From positions 62,001-126,000 of the forward strand of contig NZ_JAIFZQ010000008.1 of assembly GCF_019710585.1 (NCBI RefSeq): a stretch of 64,000 nucleotides of DNA. Direction: 5' to 3'. The notes under the pieces are model-generated. The model was not told where the DNA came from. It was given only the letters and a program-made list of their open reading frames with translations, and did no database searches. Of this stretch, positions 44,976 to 52,974 are shown in pieces. How positions within the stretch are numbered: position 1 is the first letter of the stretch; every line of letters starts with the position of its first letter. The position numbers and the translations under genes were made by a program. The stretch is from Arthrobacter sp. MAHUQ-56 (GTDB lineage Bacteria; Actinomycetota; Actinomycetes; Actinomycetales; Micrococcaceae).

Positions 44976-46029
44976 CCTGGTCCGGCCTGCTCCGCACACG
45001 CCGCCACGCGCCGGGCGCCAGGACCACGGCGATGCCGACGGCGGCACCAATGACCGTCTCGATGATCCGGTCGCGGAGCAGGACGGCAGGGGACGCGGGA
45101 ACCACCAGGAGCGTGGAGACCAGGGCAAGGGGCGTGACGAAGACCTGGGCCAGGAGGTACTGGCGGATGATGAACATTTCCGCGCCGAACTGGCACAGTG
45201 CCATGACCAGCACCGTCTGCCAGGGCTGCAGCCCCACCAGCAGTACCGCTGCCAGGACCAGCAGGCCCAGGACCGTTCCGATGATCCTTTGGATGCCGCG
45301 GCGCACCCGGTGCCGCGTGCTGTGCCCGACGAGCGGGACCACAGCCGCCACCATGGCCCAGTAGTTGTGGCCGAACCCCAGGGACTCCCCGGCCCAGGTG
45401 GCCAGGGAGCCGGCAAGCCCGGCAGCCCCGAGGTAGCCCAAGCCTTCAAGCCACGCCGCCCGCTTCTCGGCGGGCGTCCGGCGGATGCGTGGCGGCCTGG
45501 TCCACGGGGTCCGGTGGCTGGGCAGCACCCGGGACGAAAACCCGACGAGCAGGCAGAACACGGTGGTGAGGACGGCGGCCAGCATGCCCTGCCACAATGG
45601 CGGCTGGTTGGGAATGGACGCGATGGCTGCAAAGGCGAAGATATGGAACAGGGAGCCGGCAGGACGCAGGCGCAGCCACGAGATGGCCACCGAGCAACCA
45701 CCGGCCACGAGGGTGGTGGCCAGGACCAGCAGCCAGGTGTTCGTCCCCGCGTCCAGGCCCCACGCCTGGCCCATCCTCGCCGCGAGCGCCGCCAGGAGGA
45801 TGACCAGCAGCATCAGCAGGCCGGCCCGAAGCTGCAGCACGAAGCGCACGCCGTGCGGCTCCCCACGGCCGTAGATCCCCGTGAAGGCACCGAACGACGC
45901 GAAAATCGCCAGGTCGAGGCGGCCCAGGAGCAGCAGGGTGATCAGCGGGACGAAGACGCCCACCGCACATCTCAGCGCCGGATGGTGGTCTTTGTTCCCG
46001 GGGGCAATGCTGAACATCTCGGCCATCAT
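44959..46029 (-). CDS. FUSC-family (aromatic acid exporter-like) membrane protein
   Basis: About 356 residues with two groups of hydrophobic helices (about 20-150 and 215-345) separated by a basic linker (SSRVLPSHRTPWTRPPRIRRTP). The arrangement is the fusaric acid resistance/AaeB-like fold, which exports aromatic acids. Adjacent location to aromatic uptake genes fits a safety-valve role, by inference. ATG 46029 or 46026 is the likely start; upstream in-frame sequence lacks family character. Confidence 0.8.
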   Translation of the reverse strand: MMAEMFSIAPGNKDHHPALRCAVGVFVPLITLLLLGRLDLAIFASFGAFTGIYGRGEPHGVRFVLQLRAGLLMLLVILLAALAARMGQAWGLDAGTNTWLLVLATTLVAGGCSVAISWLRLRPAGSLFHIFAFAAIASIPNQPPLWQGMLAAVLTTVFCLLVGFSSRVLPSHRTPWTRPPRIRRTPAEKRAAWLEGLGYLGAAGLAGSLATWAGESLGFGHNYWAMVAAVVPLVGHSTRHRVRRGIQRIIGTVLGLLVLAAVLLVGLQPWQTVLVMALCQFGAEMFIIRQYLLAQVFVTPLALVSTLLVVPASPAVLLRDRIIETVIGAAVGIAVVLAPGAWRRVRSRPDQVTTAA

Positions 46030-46196
46030 CTTCAAGGGGTAACAGCGCCTTCCTGCAGGGGTGGATTCCGGTGGCGGCCGCGCTGACGTTCCTGCCCTAA
46101 ATCCTACGGGGCGGGCGCCGGAAGCAGGGCCCCGCGTTCCCATGAATGGAATCGGCAGGCAACGCAGCCGAAACAGCACGCCACAATGCTTGAGTC

Positions 46197-47039
46197 ATGA
46201 AGCCCCGTACACGGAACGCGCCCACGGCCGAACTGCGCTGCGAAGTCTGTGGGCTGATGCCCGAACCGCCCAGGACCCGGCAGACCATGGCCACCATCGC
46301 GGCGATGCTTCCCGTCGAACTGCTGGTCCACGCCTTGATAGTGGAGGCCCACCTTCCCTACGCGGCCAAGGTCCTGGTGTTGACGCTCACTGCGACGGTC
46401 CTGGCGATCTGGGTGGCGGAGCCGTCCGCCGCGCGCCTCCTGCGCGGTTGGCTGCATGCTCCGGCGCTCCGGCACCGGAAGCGGCTGGCGGCAGCACCGG
46501 CCCTGTGGCGGGCGCGGGCAGTGCTCCGGGACCAGCCTGGCGCACTGCAGCGGATCACCCGGGCGCTGGCGCGTCTGGACACCAACATCCTCAGCATCCA
46601 CGTCCACCCGGTGCCGGGCGGGGTCCTGGATGAGTTTGTCCTCTCAGCCCCGGGCCTGGTGGGAGAGCGCGAGCTGCTGGGTGCACTGCTCGACGGCGGC
46701 GGCCGCACCCCGCACGTTTGGCCCACCACGGCCTTGGCCATGGCCGACGGGCAGACCCGGGCTCTGAGCCTCGCGGCGCGGATCGCTGCCGCCCCGGACG
46801 AACTGCCACTGGCGGTGGCCGAGCTGCTGCACGCAAGGATCGTGCCGCCGTCGGACGCGGGCAGCAAAGGGCCCGACGACGGGACGCGCCTTAAGATCCC
46901 CACCGCCTGGCACGGCCCCATCACCTTTTCCCGGCCGGGCGAACCGTTCACCCCGGCGGAGTCGGCCCGGGCCCACCGGCTTGCCGAGTTGGCTGAAACT
47001 ATGTCTTATTGGCCGGCCGGGTCCCCAGCAGCACGTTGA
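46197..47039 (+). CDS. membrane-anchored ACT-domain protein
   Basis: A 280-residue protein. Two hydrophobic helices lie at about 31-75. An ACT-like domain covers about 100-175 (LWRARAVLRDQPGALQRITRALARLDTNILSIHVHPVPGG), normally an amino-acid sensor. The C-terminal part (about 185-280) has no family I recognise. An N-terminal CEVCGLMPEP segment has two cysteines. It overlaps the convergent HPP gene by 41 bp. No partner enzyme is adjacent, so its regulatory target is unknown. Confidence 0.75.
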   Translation: MKPRTRNAPTAELRCEVCGLMPEPPRTRQTMATIAAMLPVELLVHALIVEAHLPYAAKVLVLTLTATVLAIWVAEPSAARLLRGWLHAPALRHRKRLAAAPALWRARAVLRDQPGALQRITRALARLDTNILSIHVHPVPGGVLDEFVLSAPGLVGERELLGALLDGGGRTPHVWPTTALAMADGQTRALSLAARIAAAPDELPLAVAELLHARIVPPSDAGSKGPDDGTRLKIPTAWHGPITFSRPGEPFTPAESARAHRLAELAETMSYWPAGSPAAR

Positions 47040-47532
47040 GACCCCAGCCCACTACGGTGATCAGGATGATGGCCCCGGCCATGGAGGCCAGCTGGACCGG
47101 GGTGGACAGGATCCCGAGGCTGACGATCAGCGTGGTGGCACCGGCGGGCGGGTGGGGCAACCCAAGCCAGGTCAGGACGAGGGTTGTCAGGCCCACCGAC
47201 AGGACCCCGCTGAGGACGTGCAGCGGCGTCAGTCCGCCCACGGGAGCGGAGGGCTGGTCCTGGAAGCCAAAGGCGTAGAGGCAGAGCGCCCCCGCCACCA
47301 GCCCCACGCCATGGCCCACCACAGTGTTGAGCGGCCTCGACGCCTTCTCCCCGGGGGATTCAAAGAACAGCATTACCGTCGGCCCGAGGCTTGGAAAGAG
47401 CCATGGGAGGTGGAGGAGGAGCCCCACCAGGCCACTCGCGGCAAGCACCACGATGCTGAGGACGGCCGCATAGAGCCCGGTCCCCAGCTTGCCCCAGCGG
47501 TCCTTTGCGCGTTGCAGAAGCGGCGTCTCCAT
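46999..47532 (-). CDS. HPP family membrane protein
   Basis: A 177-residue integral protein with about four to five helices. The family-defining LPHPPAGATTL (HPP motif) is near residue 125, and SLGPTVMLFFESP is an early conserved segment. Some HPP proteins transport nitrite; function here is unproven. ATG 47532 has AAGGAGGAA upstream, the strongest ribosome site in the neighbourhood, so the longer in-frame start at 47568 is rejected. Confidence 0.88.
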   Translation of the reverse strand: METPLLQRAKDRWGKLGTGLYAAVLSIVVLAASGLVGLLLHLPWLFPSLGPTVMLFFESPGEKASRPLNTVVGHGVGLVAGALCLYAFGFQDQPSAPVGGLTPLHVLSGVLSVGLTTLVLTWLGLPHPPAGATTLIVSLGILSTPVQLASMAGAIILITVVGWGLNVLLGTRPANKT

Positions 47533-47562
47533 GGCGGTTCCTCCTTGCAGTCGGCGAGTCGC

Positions 47563-47579
47563 TCCCAAGGTTTTTGGGA
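47563..47579. promoter_or_regulatory. TCCCAA/TTGGGA dyad upstream of the HPP gene
   Basis: TCCCAA (47563-47568) and TTGGGA (47574-47579) face each other across 5 nt, about 31 bp upstream of the HPP start. The half-sites match those of the TTGGGATCCCAA operator 115 bp away but in inverted order. May be a weak auxiliary site for the same regulator. Confidence 0.3.
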
Positions 47580-47659
47580 CCTCTCACCGCCCACGTACCC
47601 TCGCGGTGCAGTCACAATCCGTTTCTTCGCAGGCCCTGCGGCAAGTTGGGGCCAACCCC

Positions 47660-47720
47660 TTGACAGTGGCTTGGCTCACTTCTACCTTTGTTTTTGGGAT
47701 CCCAAATTGGGATCCCAAAA
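47660..47720 (+). promoter_or_regulatory. promoter with double-palindrome operator for the hydantoinase cassette
   Basis: TTGACA (47660-47665), 17 bp, TACCTT (47683-47688): a near-consensus promoter. Two identical 12-bp palindromes TTGGGATCCCAA (47694-47705 and 47707-47718) are separated by one base and sit inside a 29-bp larger palindrome (47692-47720). They cover the predicted start site at about 47695. Repression by the GntR protein encoded in the operon is the simplest reading. Confidence 0.75.
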
Positions 47721-47852
47721 GTGAAGCCCCGCCGTATGCTCCGGAACATCCCCGACGGCAACTTTCCAGCCAAGGGCGGACCCGCCCCGCGCACTGCCTT
47801 CCACATTGCCATTCGCTACCATTCCCCGTAACTTCCCCGTGAAGGAGAAGCT

Positions 47853-49211
47853 GTGTCCATCCCAAACACTGAAACAACGGCCACGCCCGACGAAGCCACG
47901 CCAAGCCCCACCGGAACGACCGGAAAGGACGGCACGCAACGGCGCACCGCCGTCCGCTGGCGCCTGTTCCTGCTGCTGCTGGTCCTCGTGTCCGTCAACT
48001 ACATCGACCGGGGATCCATCTCCGTCGCACTGCCCATCATCCAAAAGGAATTCAACCTCGCCCCCGAACTCGTGGGCTTGCTGCTGTCGGCCTTCTTCTG
48101 GACCTACGCGCTCATGCAGGTTCCCGTGGGCTGGCTGATCGACAGGTTCGGTCCGCGCAAGGTCATGACGGCCTCCTGCGTCGGCTGGGGGGCCGCCACT
48201 GCGGCGTCTGGCATGGCCGGCGGCTTCCTGAGCATGTTCATCGCCCGGCTCGGCATCGGCGTGACCGAGGCCGGCGTCATGCCGGCCGGCGGAAAGCTCA
48301 ACGCCATCTGGATGCACAAGTCCGAACGCGGGCGCGGCGCCACCATCCTGGATGCCGGCGCTCCCCTGGGTGCCGGACTGGGCGGCATCATCATCGCCGG
48401 ACTCATCGCGGCCACCGGCAGCTGGCGCTGGTCCTTCGTCATCGCCGGTGCCGCCACCGTCCTCATGGGCATCGCCGTCTGGTGGTACGTCAGGGACAAC
48501 CCCCGCGAGCACCGGGGCGTGAACGACGCCGAGGCCGCCTACATCGAGGCATCGCACGCCGCCGAGGACGCCGAGGCGGCCATGGACGGCAGCCAGGGTA
48601 AGCGCGGCCTGCTCCCCTACCTCAAGTTCCGCTCCTTCTGGGCCATGTGCCTGGGCTGGCTCGGGTTCAACGGCGTCTTTTACGGCCTGCTGACCTGGGG
48701 GCCGCTGTACCTGTCCCAGGCCAAGGGCTTCGACCTGAAGACCATCGGCTGGTCCACCCTGGTGATCTTCGGTGCCGGGTTCGTCGGCGAAATCCTTGGC
48801 GGCACCATCGCCGACAAGTGGCGCGCGTCCGGAGCCTCCGCCAACCTCGTGATGCGCACCCTCCTGGGCATCTCCAGCGCCGTGGTGATTGGCGGCCTGG
48901 TGGGCGTCACCGTGGTCCCTGACTCCACCACCGCCGTGGTCCTGCTCTCCGTGGTCCTGTTCTTCCTGCGCTGGGTAGGCCTGTTCTGGAGCATCCCCTC
49001 CATCCTGGGCGGCCGCACCAACGCCGGCGTCCTCGGCGGAGCCATGAACCTCAGCGGCAACATCTCCGGCTTCGTCACCCCCATCGTCGTCGGCCTGATT
49101 GTCGGGGCCACCGGTTCCTACACCTGGGCGCTGCTCTACTTCGTGGGTTCCGCGGTGATCATGGGCGTCTCAGTCCTGACCCTCAACTACAACAAGCGGC
49201 TTCCTGTCTAA
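47853..49211 (+). CDS. MFS transporter, anion:cation symporter (ACS) family
   Basis: A 452-residue importer with twelve predicted helices. NYIDRGSISVALPIIQKEF in helix 1 and GWLIDRFGPRKVM after helix 2 are ACS hallmarks; members take up small organic anions such as sugar acids, phthalate and allantoate. A hydrophilic N-terminal tail of ~30 residues precedes helix 1. The start is GTG 47853 with AAGGAGAA upstream. It is the first gene of the cassette; its substrate is presumably the ring compound or acid processed by the following enzymes. Confidence 0.92.
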   Translation: MSIPNTETTATPDEATPSPTGTTGKDGTQRRTAVRWRLFLLLLVLVSVNYIDRGSISVALPIIQKEFNLAPELVGLLLSAFFWTYALMQVPVGWLIDRFGPRKVMTASCVGWGAATAASGMAGGFLSMFIARLGIGVTEAGVMPAGGKLNAIWMHKSERGRGATILDAGAPLGAGLGGIIIAGLIAATGSWRWSFVIAGAATVLMGIAVWWYVRDNPREHRGVNDAEAAYIEASHAAEDAEAAMDGSQGKRGLLPYLKFRSFWAMCLGWLGFNGVFYGLLTWGPLYLSQAKGFDLKTIGWSTLVIFGAGFVGEILGGTIADKWRASGASANLVMRTLLGISSAVVIGGLVGVTVVPDSTTAVVLLSVVLFFLRWVGLFWSIPSILGGRTNAGVLGGAMNLSGNISGFVTPIVVGLIVGATGSYTWALLYFVGSAVIMGVSVLTLNYNKRLPV

Positions 49212-49289
49212 GCTGACCCTCGCAGGGAAACTTGCAGACAACGCCCCCGCAGCCGGGGGCAGTGCCACACAAAATCCGAATGGAGCACC

Positions 49290-49973
49290 ATGCTGACCGC
49301 AGAAGAGACCCAGGACAAGGACCGCCCCCTCCGCGAGACTGTCCGGGACACCCTCCGCACCCGGATTTTCGAAGGGCACTACGCTCCCGGCACGCGGCTG
49401 GTGGAACGCGACCTGGCAGCCGAGTTCTCCGTATCGCGGCTGCCGGTCCGCGAGGCCTTGCGCATGCTCCGCCAGGAGGGTCTTATCAGCGACCGCGGCG
49501 CACGCGGGGCGGAAGTGAGCAGCCTCAGCCCCAAGGACGTGGAGGACCTCTTCGACGTCCGCCAATCCCTGGAGGTGCTGGCCTGCCGGCTCGCGGCCAA
49601 GCGGGCCACCGCCGACGACCTCGCCTACCTCAAGGGGCTGCTGGACGACGCAGAGGGCTTCCTCGCCAAGGGGGCGGTGATGGAGGCCCACCGCTCCAAC
49701 AGCGAATTCCACGACGCCATCACCGGCATCGCCGACAACAACTTCCTCAAATCCGCCCTGGAGCCGCTGCAGGGCCGCATGCACTGGCTGTTCCGCCACG
49801 TCAGCGACCTGCCCGAACTCATCCGCGAACACCGCGAGCTCTACGCCGCCATCGCCAGCGGCGACCCGGACCGGGCGGCCGCCCAGTCCGCGTCCCACAT
49901 CGGGAAGTACCGGGAACAGTTCCCCGAGGACTTCCAGAAGACCGAACCAGAATTCCACCGGAAGAGAAAATGA
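49290..49973 (+). CDS. GntR family regulator with FCD domain
   Basis: A 227-residue repressor-type protein. The winged HTH is about 12-80 (LRETVRDTLRTRIFEGHYAPGTRLVERDLAAEFSVSRLPVREALRML). The FCD effector domain (about 90-215) has acidic and histidine residues that often bind a metal plus an organic acid. GGAGCACC precedes the ATG. It overlaps the next gene by ATGA. The double palindrome at 47692-47720 is its probable operator. Confidence 0.92.
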   Translation: MLTAEETQDKDRPLRETVRDTLRTRIFEGHYAPGTRLVERDLAAEFSVSRLPVREALRMLRQEGLISDRGARGAEVSSLSPKDVEDLFDVRQSLEVLACRLAAKRATADDLAYLKGLLDDAEGFLAKGAVMEAHRSNSEFHDAITGIADNNFLKSALEPLQGRMHWLFRHVSDLPELIREHRELYAAIASGDPDRAAAQSASHIGKYREQFPEDFQKTEPEFHRKRK

Positions 49974-50758
49974 AACTCCTGGTCATCAACCCCAACATCA
50001 GCGACGATGTCACGGCGCTGATCGAAGCCGAAGCGCTCCGGTCCGCCGCCCCCGGCACGGAGCTGGTACTCCGGACCGCCGGCCACGGCGTCGAATACAT
50101 CGAAACCCGCTTCGAATCCCTCATCGCCGCGGGGGCGGTGGCCGAGGTCATCGCCGAACACACCCGCCCCGGAGCGGCTCCAGTGGACGCCATCGTGGTG
50201 GCAGCCTTCGGCGATCCTGGCATGCCGGCCCTGAAGGAGCTCGCAGCGGTGCCCGTCATCGGCATCACCGAGGCCGCGCTGTGCGCAGCGGCGCTGCAGG
50301 GGCACCGCTTCTCCATCATTGCCATCTCCGACCGGATCAAACCCTGGTACCGCGAATGCGTGGAAGGATTCGGCCTGGCCGGCCGGCTCGCCTCCATCCG
50401 CTCCATCAACGAATCCCTCAACGGCATCGGCGCCGTGCAGCAGGACTTCAAGGAAACCCTCCTGGCACTCAGCCTGCAGGCCGTCACCGAGGACGGCGCC
50501 GACGTCGTCATCCTGGCAGGTGCCCCGCTCGCCGGACTGGCCCGGGACCTGCGCGGCCTGATCCCGGTCCCCGTGGTGGACGGAATCTCCGCGGGGGTCC
50601 GCATGGCGGAGGCAGTGGCCGGGCTGCAGTCCGGCCCCCACCGCGCCGGCGCCTTCGCCGCACCCCCCGCCAAGGACCGCAAGGGCCTGTCCGGCAACCT
50701 GGAGGCTGCATTGGCCGCCCGCCAGGAGAACGCCGCCCTGCCCCAGCCCTCCGCCTGA
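49970..50758 (+). CDS. Asp/Glu/hydantoin racemase-like protein lacking both catalytic cysteines
   Basis: A 262-residue member of the hydantoin/allantoin racemase family. It opens KLLVINPNISDD and keeps FGDPGM (80-85), PVIGITEAAL and PVVDGISAGV. Active members use two cysteines, in ACFGDPG and LGCAG contexts. Here these positions are Ala79 (VVAAFGDPG) and Gly184 (ILAGAPLAG). C105 and C130 lie elsewhere. It is therefore unlikely to be a normal racemase; it may bind ligand, support a partner, or use another chemistry. The ATGA overlap with gntR sets the start. Confidence 0.85.
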   Translation: MKLLVINPNISDDVTALIEAEALRSAAPGTELVLRTAGHGVEYIETRFESLIAAGAVAEVIAEHTRPGAAPVDAIVVAAFGDPGMPALKELAAVPVIGITEAALCAAALQGHRFSIIAISDRIKPWYRECVEGFGLAGRLASIRSINESLNGIGAVQQDFKETLLALSLQAVTEDGADVVILAGAPLAGLARDLRGLIPVPVVDGISAGVRMAEAVAGLQSGPHRAGAFAAPPAKDRKGLSGNLEAALAARQENAALPQPSA

Positions 50759-50789
50759 TCCAGACTTCAACCATCCAAGGAGGACACCG

Positions 50790-52220
50790 ATGTCCAACCA
50801 GCCAGAACTCGTCATTTCCAACGCCACGGTTGTCAACAGCTCCGGCCGCCGGGCAGCACACATCGTGGTGCAGGACGGGCGCATCGCCGCCCTCCTCGAC
50901 GCCGCCCAACCGGCGCCTGCCGCGGACCGCACCATCGACGCGACCGGCAAGCTCGTCATTCCCGGCGGCGTGGACGGGCACTGCCACGTGGCCCAGGTGA
51001 CCGGGCGCTTCCGCACCCTTGACGACTACCGGACCACATCCACCGCCGCGCTGTGGGGCGGCACCACCACCATCATCGACTTCGGCATCCCCCGGGATGC
51101 GCAGGAAACCCCCCTGGCCGCCGTCCTGCACAAGAAGGAACTGGCCACCGACTCCCGCTGCGACGTGGCCCTCCACGGGGCCGTGATCAGCTGGGACGAA
51201 ACAGTCCCCTGGCAGCTTGAGCAGCTGGCCGCCGAGGGCGTGCGCTCGGTGAAGATGTACACCACCAACCGCGGGACCACCATGGCCGACGGGGACACGA
51301 TCCTGAAAGTCATGCGGGAAATGGCCAGGCTGGACGGGCTCACCTACATCCACGCCGAACACGACCCCATCATTACGGACTGCACCGAGCAGCACGCGCA
51401 GGACGGCCGGATCGGCATCGAACACCTGCACCGGACCCGGCCCGAACTGGCTGAAGAAATCTCGGTCAAGGAAACCCTGGCCCTGGCCGAATACACGGGT
51501 GCACCCGTCTACTTCGTCCACCAGTCAACCCCCGGCGCGGTGGACCTGGTGTCCGAAGCCCGGACACGCGGCCTCGAAGCCTTCTCCGAAACCTGTCCGC
51601 ACTACGTCACGCTGGACGACTCCGTCTACTCCTCGGCCTTCCCGGAATGGTTCGCCTGCTGCCCGCCCATGCGCAACCCCGAAACGGTGGCCGCCCTCAA
51701 GGAACGCCTGGCCGCCGGCGCCATCCACACCATTTCCTCCGACCATTCCTGCTACGACCTCTCGCAGAAGCGCGAACGCACCGACGACGTGCGCTTCATG
51801 CCCCACGGCCTGCCCGGCGTGGAGACCCGGATGCCCGTCACGTTCACGGCGATGACCGCCGCCGGCGCCACGGTGGAACAGTTCGTCAGCGCCTTCGCCG
51901 CCGAGCCGGCCCGGATCAACGCCCTGCCCGGCAAGGGCGTGATCGCCGAAGGGTTCGACGCCGACCTGGTGGTTTTCGATCCCGCCGAGGAACGCACCGT
52001 GGACGGCAGCGCGCTGCACATGGGAACGGACTTCTCACCCTTCGACGGCAAGGCGCTCACCGGCTGGCCCGCCGTCGTGGTTTCCAATGGCCGCGTGGTC
52101 CTGGACGCAGACGGCTTCCACGACCCCGGAGCCGCAGGGCGGTTCGTGGCCCGCAACGGTTTCCGGCAGCACCAGTCCGCCGCCGCCGAAGCCGCCCACC
52201 TGCCCGCCGCCATCTCCTAA
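50790..52220 (+). CDS. hydantoinase/dihydropyrimidinase-family amidohydrolase
   Basis: A 476-residue cyclic amidase. All metal ligands of the family are present: H64 and H66 (VDGHCHV), K155 for carboxylation (SVKMYTT), H188 (YIHAEHD), H244 (YFVHQST) and D318 (SSDHSCY). It should open a five- or six-membered cyclic imide or ureide to an N-carbamoyl acid. The HCH spacing is a small variant of the usual HTH. AAGGAGG precedes the ATG. No N-carbamoyl amidohydrolase gene follows, which is unusual for hydantoin use. Confidence 0.9.
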   Translation: MSNQPELVISNATVVNSSGRRAAHIVVQDGRIAALLDAAQPAPAADRTIDATGKLVIPGGVDGHCHVAQVTGRFRTLDDYRTTSTAALWGGTTTIIDFGIPRDAQETPLAAVLHKKELATDSRCDVALHGAVISWDETVPWQLEQLAAEGVRSVKMYTTNRGTTMADGDTILKVMREMARLDGLTYIHAEHDPIITDCTEQHAQDGRIGIEHLHRTRPELAEEISVKETLALAEYTGAPVYFVHQSTPGAVDLVSEARTRGLEAFSETCPHYVTLDDSVYSSAFPEWFACCPPMRNPETVAALKERLAAGAIHTISSDHSCYDLSQKRERTDDVRFMPHGLPGVETRMPVTFTAMTAAGATVEQFVSAFAAEPARINALPGKGVIAEGFDADLVVFDPAEERTVDGSALHMGTDFSPFDGKALTGWPAVVVSNGRVVLDADGFHDPGAAGRFVARNGFRQHQSAAAEAAHLPAAIS

Positions 52221-52230
52221 GGAGCACCGC

Positions 52231-52956
52231 ATGCCCGCAACCACACGCCCCTTCCGTATCGGTATGATCGTGCCGTCCTCCAACACCTGCCTGGAACCGC
52301 AGACCTACCGCATCCTGGGCGCCCGCACCGACGTTACGGTGCACTTCACCCGGATCCCGGTCACCCGCATCGCCCTGGATGACTCCTCCGACCGGCAGTT
52401 CGATCCCGCCGTCATGCGCGAAGCGGCAAAGCTGCTGGCGACGGCGGACGTGGACGTGATTGCCTGGAACGGCACGTCGGGTTCCTGGCTGGGAGCCGCG
52501 CACGACCACGAACTGGCCGCCGAAATCAGTGGCGCCACCGGCATCCCGGCCACCACCTCCACCCTGGCCTACCTCGAGGCGTTCCGGATCTTCGGCACCG
52601 AGCGGATCGGGCTGTTCACCCCCTACACGGAGGACGTGAACCGCCAGGTCATCGCTTCCTATGAGCGCGAAGGCATCAAGACCGTGGACCACCGGGCACT
52701 GGGCCTGAGCGACAACGAGTCCTTCGCCCGGGTCACCGACGACGAGATGCGCCCCGGCTCCCTGGAACTCGCAGCCGCCTCACCCGATGCCCTGGTGTAC
52801 CTCTGCACCAACCTCTACGGGGCCAACATCACGGCGGAGGTCGAAGAAAGCACCGGAGTGCCCGTTCTGGATTCGGTGGCGGTCACCCTCTGGCATGCGC
52901 TGAAGCTGGCCGGCGCGCCGCTGCTGGAACCGCGCTGGGGCAGGCTGCTGGGCTGA
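52231..52956 (+). CDS. maleate isomerase/arylmalonate decarboxylase-like enzyme
   Basis: A 241-residue Asp/Glu-racemase superfamily enzyme beginning FRIGMIVPSSNTCLEP, like maleate cis-trans isomerases. Those carry two catalytic cysteines. Here the first position is glycine (G81 in WNGTSGSW) and only the second is Cys (C192 in LVYLCTN). G81-T82-S83, Y132 (TPYTEDVN) and C192 match the Gly-Thr-Ser/Tyr/Cys constellation known from arylmalonate decarboxylase. A decarboxylase-type reaction is therefore possible; this is inference. ATG 52231 follows AAGGAGCACCGC. Confidence 0.8.
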   Translation: MPATTRPFRIGMIVPSSNTCLEPQTYRILGARTDVTVHFTRIPVTRIALDDSSDRQFDPAVMREAAKLLATADVDVIAWNGTSGSWLGAAHDHELAAEISGATGIPATTSTLAYLEAFRIFGTERIGLFTPYTEDVNRQVIASYEREGIKTVDHRALGLSDNESFARVTDDEMRPGSLELAAASPDALVYLCTNLYGANITAEVEESTGVPVLDSVAVTLWHALKLAGAPLLEPRWGRLLG

Positions 52957-52974
52957 ACGACGCTGCCCGGCGGA

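Noticed and set aside
48104..49111. Long minus-strand frames opposite the ACS transporter
   Set aside because: Shadow frames of a membrane-protein gene; hydrophobic-looking stretches mirror the coding strand and have no start signals.
49232..49969. Extension of the racemase-like gene upstream to 49232
   Set aside because: These codons overlap gntR in another frame and give a repetitive Arg/Gly/Pro sequence; the family N-terminus starts at ATG 49970.
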